Of a stretch of 64,000 nucleotides of DNA, positions 1-10,099 are shown piece by piece. Numbering within the stretch: the stretch's first letter is position 1; each line of letters starts with the position of its first letter. A model generated the notes under the pieces. That model was not told the DNA's origin. It was given only the letters and a program-made list of their open reading frames with translations, and ran no database searches. Origin of the DNA: Limnomonas spitsbergensis (lineage: Eukaryota > Chlorophyta > Chlorophyceae > Chlamydomonadales); contig JAYJMM010000097.1 of the NCBI GenBank assembly GCA_037349105.1, forward strand, positions 1,922,001 through 1,986,000. Direction: 5' to 3'. A program made the translations under genes and the position numbers.

Positions 1-2710
1 GCACCCAGCGTAACAGCGGCAGGGGCAGCAGCAGGGCCCTCCCATGCTGCGCTGAACAGGCCGCCGGTGACAGCACCCAGCGCACAACGGGAGTGCCAGC
101 AGCAAGGCCCTACCATGCTGCGCTGAACTGGCCGCCGGTGACAGCACCAAGCGCGACGGCGGTTGTGCCCGCAGCAGGGCCCTCCCATGCTGCGCTGTAC
201 AGGCCGCCGGTGACGGCACCCAGTGCGACGGCGGAAGTGGCAGCAGCAGGGCCCTGCTATGCTGCGCTGAACAGGCCGCCGGTGACAGCACCCAGCGCGA
301 CGGCGGTAGTGCCCGCAGCAGGGCCCTCCCATGCTGCGCTGAACATGCCGCCGGTGACAGCACCCAGCGCGACGGCGGCAGTGCTCGCAGCAGGGCCCTC
401 CCATGTTGCGCTGTACAGGCCGCCGGTGACAGCACCTAGCGCGACGGCGGCAATGCCAGCAGCGGGGCCCTCCCATGCTGCGCTGAACAGGCCGCCGGTG
501 ACAGCACCCAGCGCAACGGCGGCAGTGCCAGCAGCAGTGCCCTCCCATGCTGCGCTGAACAGGCCACCGGTGACAGCACCCAGCGCGACGGCGGTAGTGC
601 CCGCAGCAGGGCCCTCCCATGCTGCGCTGTACAGGCCGCCGGTGACGGCACCCAGCGCGACGGCGGCAGTGGCAGCAGCAGGGCCCTCCCATGCTGCGCT
701 GAACAGGCCGCCGGTGACAGCACCCAGCGCGACGGCGGCAGTGCCCGCAGCAGGGCCCTCCCATGCTGCGCTGAACAGGCCGCCGGTGACAGCACCCAGC
801 GCGACAGCGGCAGTGCTCGCAGCAGGGCCCTCCCATGTTGCGCTGTACAGGCCGCCGGTGACAGCACCTAGCGCGACGGCAGCAATGCCAGCAGCGGGGC
901 CCTCCCATGCTGCGCTGAACAGGCCGCCGGTGACAGCACCCAGCGCAACGGCGGCAGTGCCAGCAGCAGGGCCCTCCCACGCTGCGCTGAACAAGCCGCC
1001 GGTGACAGCACCCAGCGCAACGGCAGCTGTGGCAGCAGCAGTGCCCTCCCATGCTGTGCTGAACGGGCCGCCGGTGACAGCACCCAGCGCGACGGCGGCA
1101 GTGGCAGCAGCAGGGCCCTCCCATGCTGCGCTGAACAGGCCGCCGGTGACAGCACCCAGCGCAACGGCGGCAGTGCCCGCAGTAGGGCCCTCTCATGCTG
1201 CGCTGTACAGGCCGCCGGTGACGGCACCAAGCGCGACGGTGGCAGTGGCAGCAGCAGGGCCCTCCCATGCTGCGCTGAACAGGCCGCCGGTGACAGCACC
1301 TAGCGCGACGGCGGCAATGCCAGCAGCGGGGCCCTCCCATGCTGCACTGAACAGGCCGCCAGTGACAGCACCCAGCGCGACGGCGGCAGTGCCCGCAGCA
1401 GGGCCCTCCCACGCTGCGCTGTACAGGCCGCTGGTGACGGCACCCAGCGCGACGGCGGCAGTGCCCGCAGCAGGGCCCTCCCATGCTGCGCTGAACATGC
1501 CGCCGGTGACAGCACCCAGCGCGACGGCGGCAGTGCCCGCAGCAGGGCCCTCCCATGTTGCGCTGTACAGGCCGCCGGTGACAGCACCTAGCGCGACGGC
1601 GGCAATGCCAGCAGCGGGGCCCTCCCATGCTGCGCTGAACAGGCCGCCGGTGACAGCACCCAGCGCAACGGCGGCAGTGGCAGCAGCAGGGCCCTCCCAC
1701 GCTGCGCTGAACAGGCCGCCAGTGACAGCACCCAGCGCAACGGCAGCTGTGGCAGCAGCAGGGCCCTCCCATGTTGCGCTGTACAGGCCGCCGGTGTCGG
1801 CACCCAGCGCGACGGCGGCAGTGGCAGCAGCAGGGCCCTCCCATGCTGCGCTGAACAGGCCGCCGGTGACAGCACCCAGCGCGACGGCGGCAGTGCCCGC
1901 AGCAGGGCCCTCCCATGCTGCGCTGAACAGGCCGCCGGTGACAGCACCCAGCGCGACAGCGGCAGTGCTCGCAGCAGGGCCCTCCCATGTTGCGCTGTAC
2001 AGGCCGCCGGTGACAGCACCTAGCGCGACGGCGGCAGTGCCCGCAGCAGGGCCCTCCCATGTTGCGCTGTACAGGCCGCCGGTGACAGCACCTAGCGCGA
2101 CGGCGGCAATGCCAGCAGCGGGGCCCTCCCATGCTGCGCTGAACAGGCCGCCGGTGACAGCACCCAGCGCAACGGCGGCAGTGGCAGCAGCAGGGCCCTC
2201 CCACGCTGCGCTGAACAAGCCGCCGGTGACAGCACCCAGCGCAACGGCAGCTGTGGCAGCAGCAGGGCCCTCCCATGTTGCGCTGAACAGGCCGCCGGTG
2301 ACAGCACCTAACGCAACAACGGCAGTGGCAGCAACAGTGCACTCCCACGCTGCGATGGACAAGCTGCAGGTGATAGGACCCAGCGCAACGGCGGTAGTGC
2401 CAGCAGCAGGGCCTTCGCATGCTGCGCTGAACAAGCCGCCGGTGACAGCACCCAGCGCAGCGGCGGAAGTGGCAGCAGCAGGGCCCTCCCACGCTGCGCT
2501 GGACAGGCGGCCGGTGACAGTACCCAGCGCAACGGCGGTAGTGCCTGCAGCAGGGCCCTCCCACGCTGCGCTGGACAAGCCGTTGGTGACAGCACCCAGC
2601 GCGACGGCGGCAGCGGCAGCAGCATGGTCCTCCCACGTTGCGCTGAACATGCCGCTGGTGATAGCACCCAGCGCAACTGTAGCTGTGGCAGCACAAGGGC
2701 CCTCCCATGG
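1..2710 (+). repeat. 72-bp minisatellite array (about 37 units)
   Basis: A 72-bp unit (24 codons) is repeated from the first base of the window to about 2710. Units differ at scattered positions (AAC/TAC, CAT/CAC, CCC/CCA/GCA/CTC, GCG/GCA). The last five or six units, from about 2300, are more diverged, as expected at an array edge. The array runs off the left edge of the window, so its full length is unknown. It coincides with the repeat protein ORF described separately. Confidence 0.95.
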
Positions 2711-2861
2711 GATCCCCCTCTCTGCGCTGGACTGTCTGAGTGATATGTTCATGCCGTCTGTTAGTAGGACCCGGCAAACAACAGTTCCAGGTTCCTGGGC
2801 TGGTCGGGGCAAAGTGGCTGGTAGAGGAGTGATTGGAAAGAAGTCAACCACTAAGAAGTAG
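93..2861 (+). CDS. Ala/Pro-rich 24-residue-repeat protein, 5' end probably outside the window
   Basis: An open frame of 922 codons consists of about 36 copies of a 24-residue Ala/Pro/Thr/Ser-rich unit with a conserved PPVTAPSATA core, followed by a unique 50-residue C-terminal tail rich in Arg, Lys and Ser that ends in a basic GKKSTTKK. The array frame leads into unique sequence and stops at TAG. By eye, about half of the unit-to-unit differences fall at third codon positions of this frame (GCG/GCA, ACA/ACG, CCC/CCT, CAT/CAC, CCG/CCA), which favours + strand coding. The opposite strand is also open over much of the array, so coding is not certain. The ATG at 93 lies inside the array and is unlikely to be the true start. 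The composition would suit a wall or secreted repeat protein, but no signal peptide can be seen and no family is recognised. Confidence 0.4.
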   Translation: MPAARPYHAALNWPPVTAPSATAVVPAAGPSHAALYRPPVTAPSATAEVAAAGPCYAALNRPPVTAPSATAVVPAAGPSHAALNMPPVTAPSATAAVLAAGPSHVALYRPPVTAPSATAAMPAAGPSHAALNRPPVTAPSATAAVPAAVPSHAALNRPPVTAPSATAVVPAAGPSHAALYRPPVTAPSATAAVAAAGPSHAALNRPPVTAPSATAAVPAAGPSHAALNRPPVTAPSATAAVLAAGPSHVALYRPPVTAPSATAAMPAAGPSHAALNRPPVTAPSATAAVPAAGPSHAALNKPPVTAPSATAAVAAAVPSHAVLNGPPVTAPSATAAVAAAGPSHAALNRPPVTAPSATAAVPAVGPSHAALYRPPVTAPSATVAVAAAGPSHAALNRPPVTAPSATAAMPAAGPSHAALNRPPVTAPSATAAVPAAGPSHAALYRPLVTAPSATAAVPAAGPSHAALNMPPVTAPSATAAVPAAGPSHVALYRPPVTAPSATAAMPAAGPSHAALNRPPVTAPSATAAVAAAGPSHAALNRPPVTAPSATAAVAAAGPSHVALYRPPVSAPSATAAVAAAGPSHAALNRPPVTAPSATAAVPAAGPSHAALNRPPVTAPSATAAVLAAGPSHVALYRPPVTAPSATAAVPAAGPSHVALYRPPVTAPSATAAMPAAGPSHAALNRPPVTAPSATAAVAAAGPSHAALNKPPVTAPSATAAVAAAGPSHVALNRPPVTAPNATTAVAATVHSHAAMDKLQVIGPSATAVVPAAGPSHAALNKPPVTAPSAAAEVAAAGPSHAALDRRPVTVPSATAVVPAAGPSHAALDKPLVTAPSATAAAAAAWSSHVALNMPLVIAPSATVAVAAQGPSHGIPLSALDCLSDMFMPSVSRTRQTTVPGSWAGRGKVAGRGVIGKKSTTKK

Positions 2862-3049
2862 TCTTTGTAGGAAGATTTGATGACATGCATCATGCCCTAG
2901 TGGGGCTTGTTTTTTAAAGACTCCCATGAGGAGTATTATATTGGCATTGCTGATAGATTCAGTGCTGCTTTGTAAAAACTGACAACTTTGGTCTAATACG
3001 GTACATCTGACATCCCTTGAGTCGGAGGTACTGCTAATGTAAGATGATT

Positions 3050-3612
3050 GAACTTGGCAAGCCGGCGAGCGCTTAGTGCATTCAATATTGCTGCTGTGTC
3101 ATGGGCTTGCGACCAAAGCTTCCTGGTTTATTCAAGTAGAACTAACATGTAGCAGAGCGGCTAACTACCCCGAACCATACTGCAGACAAGCTAGGGCCCC
3201 CGGCCACCAAAAGAGGACATCATGTGCATGAACTAAAGCGCTCAGAGCGGGCGCTTAGTGTAGGCATAATTGCTGCTGCGTTCCAGGCTTTATGCCAAAG
3301 CTTCTTAATTTATTCAGTTACAACTTGTAATGGGCTGTATAGCTTACTGCCCTGAGGAATACTGCAAACAAGCTTGAGCCACTGGCCACCAGGACTTCTA
3401 ATGTCATGTGACAGGACATAACCGGATGTGAATGAACTATTCGGCAAGAGTGGGTGCTTGATGCAGACACTCGTATCCGGCGCTCCTGCATTCTGGGCTT
3501 GTGCCCAAAGCTTCTTAATTTATTCATTGAGATACACCAGGTTGCAGTTGAGCTTAGTACACTGATACATACTGCAGATGAGCTAAGGCCTGTGGCCACA
3601 AATAGAGGACGT
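3050..3612. repeat. Three diverged tandem copies of a ~185-bp unit
   Basis: Three consecutive segments (about 3057-3235, 3240-3425, 3430-3612) share an ordered series of motifs: GCGCTTAGTG or similar, CAAAGCTTC followed by TTTATTCA, ATACTGCA then ACAAGCT, and GGCCACCA or GGCCACAA near the end. They are strongly diverged, so the duplication is old. They lie 3' of the repeat-protein ORF and are not obviously coding. Confidence 0.7.
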
Positions 3613-4538
3613 ATTATGGCTTGTGAATAAACTTAAGCCCGACTAAAGGATTTATCGCCTCTCTTTCAAAGAGATAGGAAGATTTACTAGTTGAACACAT
3701 CTACCATGCTAGACTGATCGCGGTAGGTCAATGATCCTGCTTGTTTACCACTACTGAACATGACAAGTATTCATCTGCTTGTGACTAGGAGAGGATAATC
3801 AAAGAGGACCGAACATATTTATACAAGTCATGAAACTGAGTGGCAAACTACTTGAAGTACCTCTTCGACTTGCTTGCTTACTACGGGCCCCATTCATGCA
3901 GGTGCCGATGGGGATAAGCTACACCGTGATCATGGATTATCAATCCAACTTCATTCACTTAGTTGAGCTGTGAAGGGACTACAATGCCGTGACATCAGTC
4001 TTCCCTGAAATGTTTGCACCATTAAGTGTTTTCTGGAAAACTGCGCAAACTTTCGGATGCCGACAGACATCAAGCACTCAATATTACATCATCATTATAC
4101 CACCGGTAGCGTCAGCCTTTTCAATGCGAGAGCCTAGGCCGGACCCAATCAGGCATGAAAGAGAGCCGACAGAACCCCACTGAAGGGGTGATGCCAATAA
4201 GTAATTATGGCGTAGTGCCAAGTAATCGCATTTAACGCAAAACTAGCCGTATCAGTCAATGACGATACATTGATGGGCTGAGTTATATGGCTGAGCCGCC
4301 TCAGCTGTGGCCACACTGCAACCAGTAATAGATTGGGACAAAAGAATACACAAAATTGCCACATCGGTGCTGTGTCAGTCAGCGAACAAATGTCCACTCG
4401 TCATTGAAGCACACACAACACAGAAAATTAGACAGCTAATCGGTAAGCAAATCTTCCTCAATAATGGTTTTCCACCCTCTACTGCCTACCAAAACACTAC
4501 TTTGGCATGCAAGCCTACTTCCTTTTCCCAAATAACCC
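3613..4538. other. Gene-free stretch
   Basis: Between the 185-bp repeats and the first exon-like sequence I see only short open frames without recognisable motifs, and no tandem repeat. It separates the repeat-protein locus from the minus-strand exons to its right. Confidence 0.5.
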
Positions 4539-6683
4539 CTATTCAGGCAGACATCCGGACAGCCCAGTGCCCTGGCTAGTCCAACCTGCTGTGAACCTGT
4601 CATCTTGGACATCACCCATGGCAGCGAACCCCATGAAGGCAGCAATAGGGTAGACGCACTGAATCTCTGTGTCCATCTCACGAGGGTTGTCAAACCGCAC
4701 TGTGGTGGTGTACCGGACGTTGACTTGGAGGCCATCCTGGTCCGTGAATGTGGACTTGATCTTCTGCATCTCTACAAGAACAAACAAACAGCATCACACA
4801 AAAAAATCATGCAAGCTGAAGCATGCGTTAAAGAGTAGGCGAAGTTTAAGTTAAGCCTTCTTGCATCGGCACTCGGGGAGTGCAAGCTAGCATGTAACAG
4901 GGCCACATCATAATCATCTTTGAGTTTGACTTGCCTGCGCGTTGAAGGCTCAAGTTCTCCAGGCAGGTCAGCGAATTCACGCTCATATCGACCGGCCTGC
5001 AGTGGCACTTGATGGACCGCCTGCTTTGTCCGTTGTGCATGGATTGCAGGACATTCAACACCGACGATTGGAATCGTACAAAGTCGTCAGCCTGAGCCCT
5101 GGCGTCCCTGCATGTGAACAATGAAACACGGGTGGGAGGGGACTGGGTAGTGGCAGGGGAACAGGGCAGTAACGGGGGGACAGGGCAGCAGCGGGGGGAC
5201 TGGACAGCAGCAGAGGGGTAGGGCAGTAGCGGAGGGACTGGGCAGAAGCGGGGGATTGGGCAGTAGCGGGGTCTGGGCAGTGGCGGGGGGAATGGGCAGT
5301 AGCGGGGGGACAGGGCAGCAGCGGGGGGACTGGACAGCAGCAGAGGGGTAGGGCAGTAGCGGAGGGACTGGGCAGTAGCGGGGGATTGGGCAGTAGCGGG
5401 GTCTGGGCAGTGGCGGGGGGAATGGGCAGTGGTGGGTGAACGGGGCACAAGCGAGGGCGCGGGGTAGTGGCGGGGGAGCTGGGCCACTACATACGTGATG
5501 GAGATTGGAGATGATCTGTTTCACCAAGAGGATGATCTGAATGTCTGTGGCCTTGTCCTCCCCAAATAAGAACTTGGTGACCTTGCCCTTATCATCATTG
5601 TAGAGTCCATGCAGACACCATGCATGGCAATGAACATGCATGGTACTGGTGCATGCATGGCAGAATTAAATGCATGAGAATTGCGCGCACACCATGCTTC
5701 GAAATGGTGATAGAACCTACATATACATCTTCATCAGGGTAATTTTGCTGTAATTAAGCTGCATTCTAGCTGACTGCCATGGGGACCTGATGCAGGAAGC
5801 CCTTGTGGGCATACAAAAACTGCTGCATGGATGATGCCTGGCAGTCAAGTTAACACGTAGCCCTGTCCGTTACCTAGATGGATCCGTCCGGGTCAAGCTT
5901 CGAACCACGGTAAAAAGGTATCAGCGGGGCCGTCGAAACTCCTATGACCGAGAGGTAGGAGGTTGCACTCTTCTCCTTGCAGATGTAACCTGCGTCGTCA
6001 TCACTCCAGTTGTCCTGCGGGGAATGCAACATAGCAGTCACTGTTAGTAACAGTTAGGATCCGACGTGAAGCCTTAACGCCTGCTGCCCTTGAAAATGGT
6101 TTCTCCTGAAGATCTTGTACAACATCTACTGCCACCTTTCCGCGACGGTGCTTGTGGGGCAAAAAGTACTCACCAAATGAGAGCGCTTCTCCTGCATGAA
6201 GGCTTTCCCGATATCAGCATGGTCCACTATGAGGCGACCCTCGATGATGGCGGAGTAGGGCAGGCGATCCCCCTTCGCATCAGTGACGTACATCATCACG
6301 TAGCCGACGAGAACAATAACCATGCCGGGATGAACGAACCAGCGCGAGCCATCGCTGCCAGTCACAATACCTGAATTCCGAGCGGGACTACGCAGGTTGT
6401 CCACCTGAGGAAAATAAAATAAGGCGTGTTACACTACCAATAATTGGCGGGGGGCTGTGCACAAGGCAGCCGGCCTCATAGTATTAAAATTGTCACTTAC
6501 CGTCACATGGATGTGCCTAGCGAGCACCTCGTTGGGGATGCTCTCGTCCACAATCAGCATGGGTGAGGCCAGTCCGGCTGCGATCAGCGCCACCAGGTCG
6601 GCCTCCAACCATATCGTATCCCTGTCCAGCATGTCGAGGAACCTCCAGTGCGTAACCCCATCCTTTGTAAACCTCCCAGCAAC
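4539..6683 (-). CDS. Unrecognised multi-exon gene, or two adjacent genes
   Basis: Six minus-strand segments read as exons. In transcript order: 6683-6501 (61 codons, ending ACG before GTAAGT), 6404-6174 (77 codons, CAG before it and GTGAGT after it), 6014-5874 (CAG before; frame stays open to a TAG that directly precedes GTAACG), about 5641-5495 (ending before GTATGT), 5091-4935 (CAG before; best 3' end is a GC-type donor, GCAAGT) and 4771 downward (TAG before; frame open to 4539). Joins 1-2, 2-3, 4-5 and 5-6 keep the reading frame. The in-frame TAG at 5876-5874 means either that the first three exons are the end of one gene and the rest belong to a second, or that the gene is broken there. 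The protein text looks natural (WRFLDMLDRDTIWLEADL, VRYTTTVRFDNPREMDTEI), but I do not recognise the family. A retroelement begins at 7089, just upstream, so 5' exons may have been displaced. Confidence 0.5.
5145..5460. repeat. G-rich intronic minisatellite with 130-bp higher-order period
   Basis: Units of about 20 bp built from GGGCAGTAGCGGGG-like blocks are organised into a larger period of about 130 bp: the segment starting at 5171 recurs almost unchanged at 5301. It lies between two minus-strand exons (ends at 5495 and 5091) of the unrecognised gene. The + strand is very G-rich and has many runs of four or more G. Confidence 0.85.
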
Positions 6684-7088
6684 CTATCTGGTTGTGGTCT
6701 CCGTCATGTCAGGCTTCGTGAATGCCCATACTCTGTTTGTTTTCAAATGCTTCGTGGCTGCTCCTATTGGTAGTAACGCAACGGGCGAAGTGGTAAGAGA
6801 TGTCTCATCTTGGTTCGCCATTTACTGCTGTGGAATAATAAATACTGCGTGGACGGCCGTCATTAGACCAGTCTGTGTCAGGCTATACGACGTACCGACG
6901 TACCGACTGCTACGTTATCGAAGCGACTGCGGACATCGACGGTTTAAAACACGGCAATATGTAGCGACTGCTCTAAGGCGACAATCAGACTGCTCAGCGA
7001 CTTTTCGGCGACTGCTGGACGACTGCTGTATTGCCGATTTCTATTTCAAATTTCAGTCAAAAGTCGACCACCCAAGATAGAATGCCAT
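6684..7088. other. Gene-free stretch upstream of retroelement copy A
   Basis: About 400 bases between the 5'-most exon-like segment and the sharp start of homology to retroelement copy B. It is less GC-rich than the flanking retroelement. I see no coding frame supported by a motif. Confidence 0.4.
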
Positions 7089-7458
7089 GAGGGAGGATGA
7101 GCTGTCAATTTCCGAGGCAAGAGAGTACACCGGCGGAACGCAGCCTAGCAGGCCCAGCAGTAACCAGCCCGGAAGACAGGCGGGATCAGGAGGAGAAATG
7201 GGACACCAAGAGCCAGCTCAACAGCGCTCAGAAGGGGGCAGCCGCCCCAGAAGTGTGGCAAGCGAGATGCCGTCCGGGGGCGGGCAGTCCCAGAGAAGTG
7301 CAGACCGCAGAGACAGCCGGGGCCAGCGAAGCCGGAGCCCAGCCAAGGACGGAGGCGGCGGGTCAGGCTCTGACCCCAGCAAGTCGGACTCTGAAGACAC
7401 AGAGGGGCGCGGCCCGGGCTCCAGCAGGGAATCCATGAGGCAAAAAGGGAGAGGATAG
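7087..7458 (+). pseudogene. Central linker region of gag, copy A
   Basis: A 123-codon frame encodes a low-complexity Ser/Arg/Gly/Gln-rich stretch equivalent to the spacer between the N-terminal and capsid-like halves of gag in copies B and C. It ends in TAG immediately before the capsid-like frame, which is in a different phase. In copy C the equivalent regions are in one phase, so copies A and B share a frameshift close to 7430-7440. The first residues belong to the host side of the junction. Confidence 0.5.
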
Positions 7459-7460
7459 CC

Positions 7461-9236
7461 TTGGAGCAGGCGGAGACGCACTTGCAGCTGCAGAAGCAGA
7501 TGATCATGCAGCTGGCTGGGGGGACCAGGTTCACCAAGATCCCAACCAGCCAAGGCAACGTGCCGGTGCTGGATATGTCCCAGCCTGGGGCGGTCGCAGC
7601 TAGGCAGTACTGCCAAGCCTGCAGCTCCTGGGGCTCGCACAACCGGCTGGCATTATCCGACGAGCCGCCAGCACTGGCTGTGGTAGCCGGGGAGATTGCA
7701 GGGTCCTGCCAGTCCCCCTCAGCCATGGCCCTGCTGGTGCGGTCCCTGATCAGCATGTGGAACGACAAGCCAGCCAGCATGGAGCCGCTGGTGGTCGCCA
7801 TAAAGTCAGCGCCTCAGGGTGACAGGGCCACCCAGGAGGTCGTGAGGATCAAGAGGGCGTGGTCACCCCTGGAGGTAGGACCGCCGTGCGAGGTGTCCTT
7901 GCTTACCCTGTGGATCAGGGTGGTGAAGAAGGAGGTGGGCAAACCAACCTCAGACGAGAGAGCAGCGGTCTCCAACCTCAAACTGGGAGACGGGACCACC
8001 CTTGACCCTGGGGTCAAGCCGGAAGAGACAGTGGAGGCGTTTGCCCACATGGTCCTGTCCACGGCAGAGCTGCTGCAGATCTCCAGGGATGCCGTTGACC
8101 ACTTCGGCAGACGGCACTCGGTGGCGCACATGTTCTATGAAGGGCTGCATGGGGCCGTCAGGGCCAAACTGAGCGCGTTTGTCATCACTGTGCCAGACTA
8201 CCTGAGCATGACGGATGAGGAGCAGGTTGCAGTGCTGACGCGGCAGGTGCTACTGTGGGAAAGGTTCGCCTTGGAAATGGGGAACCTGACCGCCATGGAC
8301 TCCAGGCAAGGGCCAGGAGAGCAACAGCAGAGGAGCCAGGGGGAGATGCAGGCGGGGCGTGGCAGACGGGATAGGCCAGGCCAGTGGAAGGCCAGGTTGA
8401 GGCCGGACGGGCTAGGAGTCGCCACCGGCCAGAACGGCACCCAGCCCGCCAGGCAGGAAGGAAGAGCCAAGGGAGTCACATGGGCGGACCAAGCAGCCGC
8501 TCGGACCACCATCACCCATGGAACTGAGGGCGCTCCCAAAGCGTGCTTCCAATGTGGCAGCCTGGAGCACCTGGCAAGGGACTGCAGGACGCCCAGGGCT
8601 AGGGATGAGCGCCGCCCAGCACCCCTGGCTACGGACATCGCTACGGGACAGGCCAGGCCGCGGCAGCAGCCGTACTCGCTGCCGCCGAAGCCGCAAGGAC
8701 AGGCAGCAGGCATACCCTATGACAAGAACCAAGGCAACAGGCAGTTCCCAAGACAGCAGCAGGGACAGGCGGGGCATGGCCAGCAAGCAGCCCACATGTC
8801 CCACCTCACCGGCCCTTCAGAACTAGCGGAACCGGAAGGATGGCACCAGACGGTTGCCGAGATGCTGAGCGAGTCGGTAGCATTGATGACGCAGGTTGGG
8901 TTGGCATCCAGGCCAGAGGCATATAAGCAGGCGGCGCACAACGCCAGACCCTGGTTCTTCAGACCCTCGTCTAGCAGCGAGGAGGAACCCGAACCACTCG
9001 TTATTGAACACACTTCCAGGAAGGGAGCCAAGAGACTTGCCTTACGCCGGCTGGTTGAAGGGTTGTGTGATGTCCGCACGCAGGTGCTGTATCTAAACGA
9101 GAGGATCACGGCTTTGGCACACACTACCATGCCTATGGGATCAACTGAAGACCGCGGTGAGCCCAGTAGGAGTGGTCGGGCGCGCACGGTGACCATCACT
9201 CCCCCAGGCTGCAGTATTTCAAGAATGACAGTCTGA
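7461..9236 (+). CDS. Retrotransposon Gag-like protein with CCHC zinc knuckle, copy A
   Basis: An open frame of 591 codons as counted from a TTG at 7461; the true frame extends a little upstream without an ATG. The N-terminal half is a helical, capsid-like region (conserved TLWIRVVK, KPEETVEAFAH, DYLSMTDEEQ blocks, shared with copies B and C). A canonical nucleocapsid knuckle C-x2-C-x4-H-x4-C (CFQCGSLEHLARDC, bases 8544-8585) follows an Arg/Gln-rich segment. The C-terminal third is Gln/Gly-rich, followed by a region that would lead into the protease. The role, packaging of retrotransposon RNA, is inferred from the knuckle, the position before a retropepsin-like frame and the multicopy state. 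It differs from copy B by scattered substitutions and a short change at the 3' end (around 9230) that creates its TGA. Confidence 0.75.
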   Translation: MEQAETHLQLQKQMIMQLAGGTRFTKIPTSQGNVPVLDMSQPGAVAARQYCQACSSWGSHNRLALSDEPPALAVVAGEIAGSCQSPSAMALLVRSLISMWNDKPASMEPLVVAIKSAPQGDRATQEVVRIKRAWSPLEVGPPCEVSLLTLWIRVVKKEVGKPTSDERAAVSNLKLGDGTTLDPGVKPEETVEAFAHMVLSTAELLQISRDAVDHFGRRHSVAHMFYEGLHGAVRAKLSAFVITVPDYLSMTDEEQVAVLTRQVLLWERFALEMGNLTAMDSRQGPGEQQQRSQGEMQAGRGRRDRPGQWKARLRPDGLGVATGQNGTQPARQEGRAKGVTWADQAAARTTITHGTEGAPKACFQCGSLEHLARDCRTPRARDERRPAPLATDIATGQARPRQQPYSLPPKPQGQAAGIPYDKNQGNRQFPRQQQGQAGHGQQAAHMSHLTGPSELAEPEGWHQTVAEMLSESVALMTQVGLASRPEAYKQAAHNARPWFFRPSSSSEEEPEPLVIEHTSRKGAKRLALRRLVEGLCDVRTQVLYLNERITALAHTTMPMGSTEDRGEPSRSGRARTVTITPPGCSISRMTV

Positions 9237-9262
9237 GTAACCACTCGCAATGTGTAGGGCTC

Positions 9263-9634
9263 ATGGTCACTGGCAAGGGCAGGGTGCTAGTGGCCCAAAA
9301 GGCGCTTATGGACACTGCCTGCTCCTGTCATGTCATCACAGTCAATATTGCCGAACAACTAGTGGCCATGGGGGCCAAGCTGGTTCTGACCGATGAAAAA
9401 ATCAGGACCACCGACAATGCGGGCGCAGCCTTGCATGGCATCCTGTTCATCTACGTGGTGTACGGGTACGGAAGCCCGAACGTAGTAATAGAAATGGCGG
9501 TGGTCAGGGTGGTCAAGACGCCTCCAGACGCATACGAGCAACTGTTCGGAAAGCTTGAGTACCTTCAGTACGGGGGGTCCTGGAGGCCGCAGGTCGGCTA
9601 TCCTTGTTCCCCCATGGAGGGACTGACGGGCTGA
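9263..9634 (+). CDS. Retropepsin-like protease fragment, copy A
   Basis: A 123-codon frame follows gag. It contains an ALMDTACSCHVI segment that resembles the aspartic protease active-site loop of retroelements (usually D-T/S-G; here D-T-A, followed by CS as in many Ty3/gypsy proteases). A hydrophobic stretch, LFIYVVYGY, would correspond to a later strand. The usual Gly after the catalytic Asp-Thr is replaced by Ala, so activity cannot be assumed. The frame runs into a non-coding minisatellite rather than reverse transcriptase. Copy B holds the same gene, split by a DNA transposon. Confidence 0.5.
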   Translation: MVTGKGRVLVAQKALMDTACSCHVITVNIAEQLVAMGAKLVLTDEKIRTTDNAGAALHGILFIYVVYGYGSPNVVIEMAVVRVVKTPPDAYEQLFGKLEYLQYGGSWRPQVGYPCSPMEGLTG

Positions 9635-9714
9635 CACTGCCGTTGGTGCTAGCCTCCCCGGCAGGGGGCTACCAGGCGGCAGCAACGTCATGGGCCGGCC
9701 TGGGTGACCCCCAC

Positions 9715-10099
9715 CTGCTCCACGTCATCCCATCCTGCTTCTCAACAGCAAAAGCACTTCACCTGCTCCCCACTCCTCCCATCTTGCTTCTGAACAGCAA
9801 AAGCACTCCACCTACCCCTCCGTCCTCCCATCTTGCTTCTCAACAGCAAAAACACTCCACCTGCTCCCCGTCCTCCCATCCTGCTTCTCAACAGCCAACG
9901 CACTCCACCTGCTTCCCCGTCCTCCCATCCTGCTTCTCAACAGCCAAAGCACTCCACATGCTCCCCACTCCTCCCATCCTGCTTCTCAACAGCCAAAGCA
10001 CTCCACATGCTCCCCCGTCCTCCTATCATGCTTCTCAACAGCAAAAGCACTCCACCTACCCCCCGTCCTCCCATCCTGCTTCTCAACAGCAAAAGCACT
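9715..10099 (+). repeat. 49-bp minisatellite at the 3' side of copy A
   Basis: About eight imperfect units of a C-rich sequence (core CATCCTGCTTCTCAACAGC then AAAGCACTCCAC) follow the protease-like frame. The same array occurs in copy B at 40965-41436 with one or two more units, so it belongs to the element and varies in copy number. It stops abruptly at the start of the 221-bp repeat. Confidence 0.85.

Larger units (their letters stand above)
7089..10099 (+). mobile_element. gag/protease retroelement, copy A (truncated at both ends)
   Basis: Near-identical to copy B from base 7089 (matching 30743 in B) through gag, the protease-like frame and a downstream 49-bp minisatellite. It is cut at 10099, where a 221-bp direct repeat begins. 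The N-terminal gag half present in copy B (28857-30734) is missing. Copy A retains the uninterrupted target of the CACTA-like insertion found in B (around 9478-9490), which allowed that insertion to be mapped to the base. Confidence 0.85.

Noticed and set aside
257..2893. Minus-strand frames across the 72-bp array, including one of 566 codons
   Set aside because: Unit-to-unit changes look more synonymous in the + frame. The minus frames mirror the array and no independent motif supports them.
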